NCBI GenBank assembly: GCA_023807065.1
Contig: JAJJLU010004531.1
Coordinates: 1 to 11,956 of the forward strand
Origin: Isotricha intestinalis
Taxonomy: Eukaryota > Ciliophora > Litostomatea > Vestibuliferida > Isotrichidae
Reading direction: 5' to 3'
Length of the DNA: 11,956 nucleotides
Both the position numbers and the translations under genes were made by a program. Positions 8,733 through 11,956 of this stretch are shown piece by piece (position 1 is the stretch's first letter; each line of letters begins with the position of its first letter). The notes below the pieces were generated by a model. That model saw only the letters and a program-made list of their open reading frames with translations. It was not told the DNA's origin and ran no database searches.

Positions 8733-8989
8733 TCACATTTTCTCGCGTAATTTACAAATAATATATTAATATCTTCAGGAAGGGAAGCGTTGATTCCTGA
8801 TAGAGTAGAATTATTATTATTATTATTATTATTATCCATTTGAACATTTGAATACACTTTTCCTCTTGAAAAAAGTTCGTTTGATTCTTTTTGACCAAAA
8901 TTTGAACTTTTATCTACAATATTGTGACTTGAGAATTCTGTTGTTGAATCAACTTTTGAATCAAATTGAATTGATGATAAATCTTCCAT
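8717..8989 (-). CDS. MEDL-family small poly-Asn protein, copy 2 (90 aa)
   Basis: This is a complete frame from ATG to TAA. The N-terminus (MEDLSSIQFDS) matches copy 1. The middle and end match copy 3: GKVYSNVQMD before the Asn run, then ASLPEDINILFVNYA and a terminal QKK-L. It therefore links the three as one family. The Asn run is about 8 AAT codons at 8811-8836. It has no signal peptide, membrane segment or known domain. The short conserved blocks either side of the Asn run (KVYS-VQMD and ASLPE-FVNY) are the best candidates for functional motifs. Its 5' spacer is a near copy of the spacer upstream of copy 1. Confidence 0.7.
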   Translation of the reverse strand: MEDLSSIQFDSKVDSTTEFSSHNIVDKSSNFGQKESNELFSRGKVYSNVQMDNNNNNNNNSTLSGINASLPEDINILFVNYARKCEQKKL

Positions 8990-9154
8990 TTTTTTATACT
9001 TTATATTAAAAATTTCTTCTATTAATTGTTGGTTAACTATTTTTTAGAATTAAAATTTATGAGATCAAAAAAAACGAAAAAAGGAAAAATAATTTAACTA
9101 TAATTAACATTAAAAACAAAAAAATAAATTTTTCTTTCTTAGGGCTTTTTTTGT
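8958..9154. repeat. Tandem segmental duplication, unit B
   Basis: This is the second copy of the unit described at 8533-8732. It covers the start of MEDL copy 2, its 5' spacer and the last codons of copy 3. Since the spacer carries the promoter of one gene and the 3' end of the next, both genes probably share regulatory signals. Confidence 0.9.
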
Positions 9155-9369
9155 GCAGAGAACACCGAACCGTAATTTACAAAGTATGAATTCAAATTTT
9201 CAGGAAGCGAAGCTTTGGTTCTTGATGGAATAGAATTATTATTATTATTATTATTATTATTATTTTTATCATCCATTTGAACAATTGAATACACTTTTCC
9301 GCTTGAAAATTTTTCTGAATTTAATTCTGTTTTTTCAAAATTAGAAGAAAAACTTTTTAAATCTTCCAT
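9139..9369 (-). CDS. MEDL-family small poly-Asn protein, copy 3 (76 aa)
   Basis: This is a complete frame, ATG to TAA, beginning MEDLKSFSSNFEKTE. It contains SSGKVYSIVQMDDK, about 10 Asn, then SLPENLNSYFVNYG and ends AQKKP, so it is a clear paralogue of copy 2. The codons around the end contain unusually GC-rich triplets (ACC, GCC, CCG complements) for this genome. Its upstream flank (9370 onward) is not a copy of the duplicated spacer, so this gene marks the end of the tandem array. Function unknown. Confidence 0.7.
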   Translation of the reverse strand: MEDLKSFSSNFEKTELNSEKFSSGKVYSIVQMDDKNNNNNNNNNNSIPSRTKASLPENLNSYFVNYGSVFSAQKKP

Positions 9370-9620
9370 TTTTTTTTTATTATAATAAAAAAATAAATTA
9401 AAAATTATTCAAAAAATAATTAAAAAAATAATTTAAATTTCTTTTTGACATAATCACAAATTTTGTCTTTATTTTATATTTTTTATTAGTTAAATGGTAA
9501 GAAATAAATATCAACAATATCTAATATATTAAATTTTATTATTTTCAAAAGTTTTATAAAATGAGGAATATTATAATTGAGAATTATCTATTGAATTGAT
9601 AAAATAATAATTAAAAACTA
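9370..9620. other. Intergenic 5' flank of MEDL copy 3
   Basis: This is AT-rich sequence with one AATATATTAAAT copy at 9523-9534. I see no gene. It ends abruptly at 9621, where GC content jumps. Confidence 0.6.
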
Positions 9621-9758
9621 CGAGAACATGGTGACAATGACCGGCGAGGCCTGCCTGAATCCTCTGACCACTTTTTCTGCTTTTACTCCATGCAGGATAG
9701 ACGGGCATCAATACGCCCGTACACATGAAGATATCATGCAACAATATGGCGACCGAAC
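9621..9758 (+). other. GC-rich segment 1, possible foreign coding fragment
   Basis: Composition changes sharply at 9621 (ACTA then CGAGAACATGG) and returns to AT-rich after 9758. The plus-strand frame beginning GAG at 9622 is open throughout (ENMVTMTGEACLNPL, later HEDIMQQYGDRT), and its first dozen codons mostly end in G or C. A pyrimidine-rich stretch ending in CAG at 9694 could be a 3' splice site, which would leave only part of this coding. Some minus-strand frames are also open, so strand is uncertain. Codon use is unlike every other gene here. I do not recognise the product. Confidence 0.45.
9701..9720. other. Short GC-rich hairpin
   Basis: ACGGGC (9701-9706) pairs perfectly with GCCCGT (9715-9720) around an 8-base loop. 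It has no T-tract after it. It may be chance or a structural element of the GC-rich segment. Confidence 0.4.
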
Positions 9759-9938
9759 ATTATTCATTCCATAATCTAAAACAAAATCTTTAATTAATCT
9801 AAAATAATATGAATTACTTCTGTTAAAATAATTTAAAAAAGCACCAGATATTGCCATTACTTTAACTAAACCTCCTATAATAGCAATATAATCTTGAAAT
9901 TTAGTATATGATTTATTATGTATTGAAGAATTCAAAAC
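9759..9938 (-). pseudogene. AT-rich fragment of a membrane-protein gene lying between GC-rich segments
   Basis: The minus strand is open across the whole segment and reads as convincing protein: NSSIHNKSYTKFQDYIAIIG, then GLVKVMAISGAFLNYFN, then YYFRLIKDFVLDYGMNN. It uses the A/T-ending codons typical of this genome. The middle is a membrane-helix-like stretch with a Gly-Gly. The pattern K-x-Q-D followed by IGG and a hydrophobic helix recalls a large family of putative ciliate transmembrane proteins, from memory. There is no ATG at the start and no natural stop: the frame runs into GC-rich DNA on both sides. The segment is bounded by the dinucleotide AC at both ends (9757-9758 and 9937-9938). 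It is a fragment, either an exon, a relic or a misjoined piece. Confidence 0.5.
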
Positions 9939-10186
9939 CGAGCTATGCACCGCCTACCCCATCTCCTCCTTCAAGGAGAATTTCGGCCGCAAGGTCAGCG
10001 GTATCTGTGGATGGTGCTTTCACCTTCCTGTGTTCCCTGCTGCTCATCATCCCCAACATCATCAAGTCCTTCTCTTATTAGCAGAAGCTGTACATCCTTT
10101 CCGACTGCCCGAATGTGAAGGAGAAGGACGAGCTCAAGCTCTCCATACGCATCATGAACGACCACATAGAAATATTTTTTATTTAA
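9937..10186 (+). pseudogene. GC-rich segment 2: foreign-looking membrane-protein fragment with a frame change
   Basis: From ACC at 9937 the plus frame reads TELCTAYPISSFKENFGRKV then SGICG, with nearly every codon ending in G or C. At about 10008-10012 this preference moves to the +1 frame, which reads DGAFTFLCSLLLIIPNIIKS, then FSY, an in-frame TAG, and QKLYILSDCPNVKEKDELKL ending near SIRIMNDH. The hydrophobic stretch is a probable membrane helix followed by a charged tail. The GC-rich part ends at about 10168 and the frame stops at 10184-10186 in AT-rich DNA. The TAG may be a true stop, damage, or Gln in a donor that reads UAG as Gln. The frame change may be a sequencing or assembly error, decay, or a short intron. 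The product is unrecognised. Confidence 0.5.
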
Positions 10187-10242
10187 GAAAAGGAAATTAT
10201 TTTACAATTAATATCAAAGTTAAAACATTTTCTGATTTTTAA
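10169..10242 (+). pseudogene. Possible AT-rich 3' gene fragment
   Basis: After the GC-rich segment the plus strand reads NIFYLRKGNYFTINIKVKTF then SDF and TAA, with host-like A/T-ending codons and a varied amino-acid mix. It lacks its own start. It may be the end of a broken host gene, or chance. Confidence 0.2.
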
Positions 10243-10774
10243 ATTTTTCTTTTTAAAATTATATGAATTAAGTTCTATTGAATGATAAAGAATTTAGAAT
10301 TATTAATTTTTATTCTTATTCTTTTTAATTTCTCTTTAAATTATTTTTTTTTTAAATTGTTTTCGGGGTTTCCAAAATAATATAATTATTGAAAAAAGAT
10401 ATATAAATATTTCCACCCTTAAAAACAATAAATAAAAAAAATAATTAAAAAAATTAAAAATAAAAAGCAAAATGATTCATTAATTCTTATATAAATAATT
10501 CTGGAAATTATTTTTTTTTTTAAATTTTATTATTCTTTTTTATTTAATTATTTAAATTATTAATTAATGATAAAGAATCATAAAACTTCACATAATAAAT
10601 ATATTAAATAATTGAAGTAGTATATAAATATATTAAATTTATAAAATGCATTTAATTAAATTAATAAATAAAATAAACATGATTATTTATTTTTTATACA
10701 TACTTTAATAAAAATATATTAAATATTTTAAAGTTAATATAAAAAAGAAATATATATAATCCAAAATTAAAAAA
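10243..10774. other. Intergenic 5' flank of the plus-strand gene
   Basis: This 532-bp region is extremely AT-rich with no gene that I can support. It holds three exact copies of AATATATTAAAT (10598-10609, 10627-10638, 10713-10724). A TATATATAA stretch at 10751-10759, 16 bases before the start codon, is TATA-like but may be only the leader. Confidence 0.6.
10598..10724. promoter_or_regulatory. Cluster of three AATATATTAAAT motifs upstream of the plus-strand gene
   Basis: The 12-mer, with palindromic core AATATATT, occurs exactly at 10598, 10627 and 10713, within 180 bp of the start codon. Two further exact copies lie in the other long intergenic regions (3472 and 9523). Placement suggests a regulatory or origin-related site, but base composition makes chance matches more likely than usual. 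Confidence 0.3.
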
Positions 10775-11956
10775 ATGAATCCTCAACAACAAAAAAGAAA
10801 AAAACCAAATTACGCAAGAACAATATCATTTCTCTTTAAATTAAAGAAAGTATATATTCAATGTAAGAATTCTGAAAAAATAATACTTGAAAAAAAAGAC
10901 TTATCTAAAATTTTAAAGCTATATAAAAAACAAATAAAAGATATATATGATTATATGGAATTTATATATGAAGAAAAAAAAGAAAAAGAAAAAGGACAAA
11001 TTGGAGTTTTTGATGTTAAATATAAATTATTATTATGCTTAATTAAAAATTTTTATATTAGATTTGATGAAGATGAAAAACCTTTTAAATTTCAAATAAA
11101 TTCAATTTTAAAAATTTTTAATTTAATTAAATTAACTCAAAAAGAAAGAATGGATTATTTAACTTTATATAAAGTAGATAAATTAGAAGATTATCACGGT
11201 AAAAAAATTATTCTTTTACAAAAAGGAGAAATTCCAAAAAAAAGTTTTAAAAGAAATTTTAATGATAAAAATATGAATAATAATGAAAATAAAAATAAAA
11301 AAGATAATGAAAATTCTGATGATAAAAAACAAAATTTAAAAAAAGAAGATAATGATGTTAGAAAAATTAGTAATTTAAATGAAATTAAAAATATTTTTGA
11401 AAGAAGAGTTAGTAAAGATAATATTGATAATAAAAAATTAGGAAAAAGAGGAAGTAAAAATTTTGAGAAAGAAGAAAAAAAAACTGAAGAAAAAAAAAAT
11501 GATGATAATAGTAAAAATGAAATTAAAGAAGAAGAAAAAGAAGATGATGTTAATGTAGATGAAAAAAATGAGAAGAAAATTAAAGAAGATAATAATATAA
11601 CGGAAAAAAAAGATAATAATATTATTAGAAAAGTAGAAGAAGAATATGTTGAAAAAGAAGAAGATAATAATAATGATAATATCAACAATAATGAAAAAGA
11701 AAAAGATAATATTAATAATAATAAGATTAAAGAAGAAGAAAATTATAATAATGAAAAAGATAACATTAATAATAATAAGATTAAAGAAGAAGAAAATTAT
11801 AATAATGAAAAAGATAATATTAATGATAATAAGATTAAAGAAGAAGAAAATTATAATAATGAAAAAGATAATATTAATGATAATAAGATTAAAGAAGAAG
11901 AAAATTATAATAATGAAAAAGATAATATTAATGATAATAAGATTAAAGAAGAAGAA
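10775..11956 (+). CDS. Lys/Glu/Asn-rich protein with 18-residue tandem repeats, first 394 codons (3' end outside window)
   Basis: The frame opens with ATG in an A-rich leader and stays open for exactly 394 codons to the right edge. Residues 1-20 are basic (MNPQQQKRKKPNYARTISFL). Residues about 20-155 look like a folded, helical domain, with ILEKKDLSKILKLYKKQIKD, GVFDVKYKLLLCLIKNFYIR, then FQINSILKIFNLIKLTQKER. I do not recognise it; there is no signal peptide or membrane segment. From about residue 165 the protein becomes a disordered Asn/Asp/Lys/Glu tail. Residues 305-394 are five copies of an 18-residue unit ending NKIKEEE. Such charged repeats often form scaffolds or spacers in protists, but the function is unknown. 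It is divergent from the MEDL genes across a 1.4-kb gap. Confidence 0.8.
   Translation, partial: MNPQQQKRKKPNYARTISFLFKLKKVYIQCKNSEKIILEKKDLSKILKLYKKQIKDIYDYMEFIYEEKKEKEKGQIGVFDVKYKLLLCLIKNFYIRFDEDEKPFKFQINSILKIFNLIKLTQKERMDYLTLYKVDKLEDYHGKKIILLQKGEIPKKSFKRNFNDKNMNNNENKNKKDNENSDDKKQNLKKEDNDVRKISNLNEIKNIFERRVSKDNIDNKKLGKRGSKNFEKEEKKTEEKKNDDNSKNEIKEEEKEDDVNVDEKNEKKIKEDNNITEKKDNNIIRKVEEEYVEKEEDNNNDNINNNEKEKDNINNNKIKEEENYNNEKDNINNNKIKEEENYNNEKDNINDNKIKEEENYNNEKDNINDNKIKEEENYNNEKDNINDNKIKEEE
11687..11956 (+). repeat. 54-bp in-frame tandem repeat, five units
   Basis: Units start at 11687, 11741, 11795, 11849 and 11903, each exactly 54 bp (18 codons), encoding NYNNEKDNINDNKIKEEE or close variants. 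The last three units are identical. The second differs at two bases, and the first is degenerate (NNEKEKDNINNNKIKEEE). The array continues at least to the window edge. Confidence 0.97.

Noticed and set aside
9928..9933. GAATTC (EcoRI site) four bases before the junction at 9937, as a sign of cloning chimerism
   Set aside because: The GC-rich sequence does not begin at the cut site and no site lies at the other junctions, so coincidence is likely.
9708..9950. Reading the minus-strand membrane-protein frame as a complete 80-codon gene
   Set aside because: The start would be a GTG inside GC-rich DNA and the last residues come from the other GC-rich block. Only the AT-rich middle looks like natural protein, so it is listed as a fragment.
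10030..10242. Plus-strand 70-codon frame across the right edge of the GC-rich block
   Set aside because: It needs a GTG start, and within the GC-rich part its codons do not show the G/C third-base preference, which lies in another frame. It also joins two unlike compositions. Only its AT-rich tail is listed, at low confidence.
10350..10400. Slightly GC-richer patch (TTCGGGGTTTCC) as an RNA gene or telomere-like sequence
   Set aside because: There is no cloverleaf, no repeated G/T or C/A units and no paired stem that I could find.
11194..11688. Minus-strand 164-codon Ser/Leu/Phe-rich open frame that looks like a membrane protein
   Set aside because: It is the complement of the Lys/Glu/Asn-rich tail of the gene starting at 10775; purine-rich codons read backwards give Ser, Leu and Phe.

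Overview
The window looks like nuclear DNA of a very AT-rich eukaryote. Evidence: intergenic DNA is almost pure A/T, start codons sit in A-runs, proteins are rich in Asn, Lys and Glu with AAT-encoded poly-Asn tracts, and genes are compact and apparently intronless. The style of two proteins resembles ciliates: a secreted beta-rich protein with repeated Cys modules, and a TPR protein with a long novel C-terminus. Several long frames are open with all three standard stops still acting as stops. A ciliate lineage that keeps the standard code (for example a litostome or rumen ciliate, or a Stentor-like group) is my best inference. It is not proven, and other AT-rich protists remain possible.

Layout. 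Bases 1-2987 (minus) hold the N-terminal 995 residues of a large secreted or surface protein that runs off the left edge. Bases 2988-3558 are intergenic. Bases 3559-4605 and 4666-8061 (both minus, only 60 bp apart) encode a basic 348-aa protein and a 1131-aa TPR protein. Bases 8229-9369 (minus) hold three small tandem paralogues starting MEDL, each with a poly-Asn tract; the spacers between them are copies of each other. Bases 9370-10774 separate this minus-strand block from a plus-strand gene. In that gap lies a mosaic: two GC-rich segments (9621-9758 and 9937-10168) flank a 180-bp AT-rich segment that itself reads on the minus strand as part of a membrane protein. Bases 10775-11956 (plus) encode a Lys/Glu/Asn-rich protein that leaves the right edge inside a 54-bp tandem repeat.

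The genes do not form a recognisable pathway. The most unusual parts are the GC-rich mosaic, which is foreign in composition and is either an assembly chimera or a real insertion, and the young tandem MEDL family. I found no rRNA, tRNA, CRISPR array or recognisable transposase.
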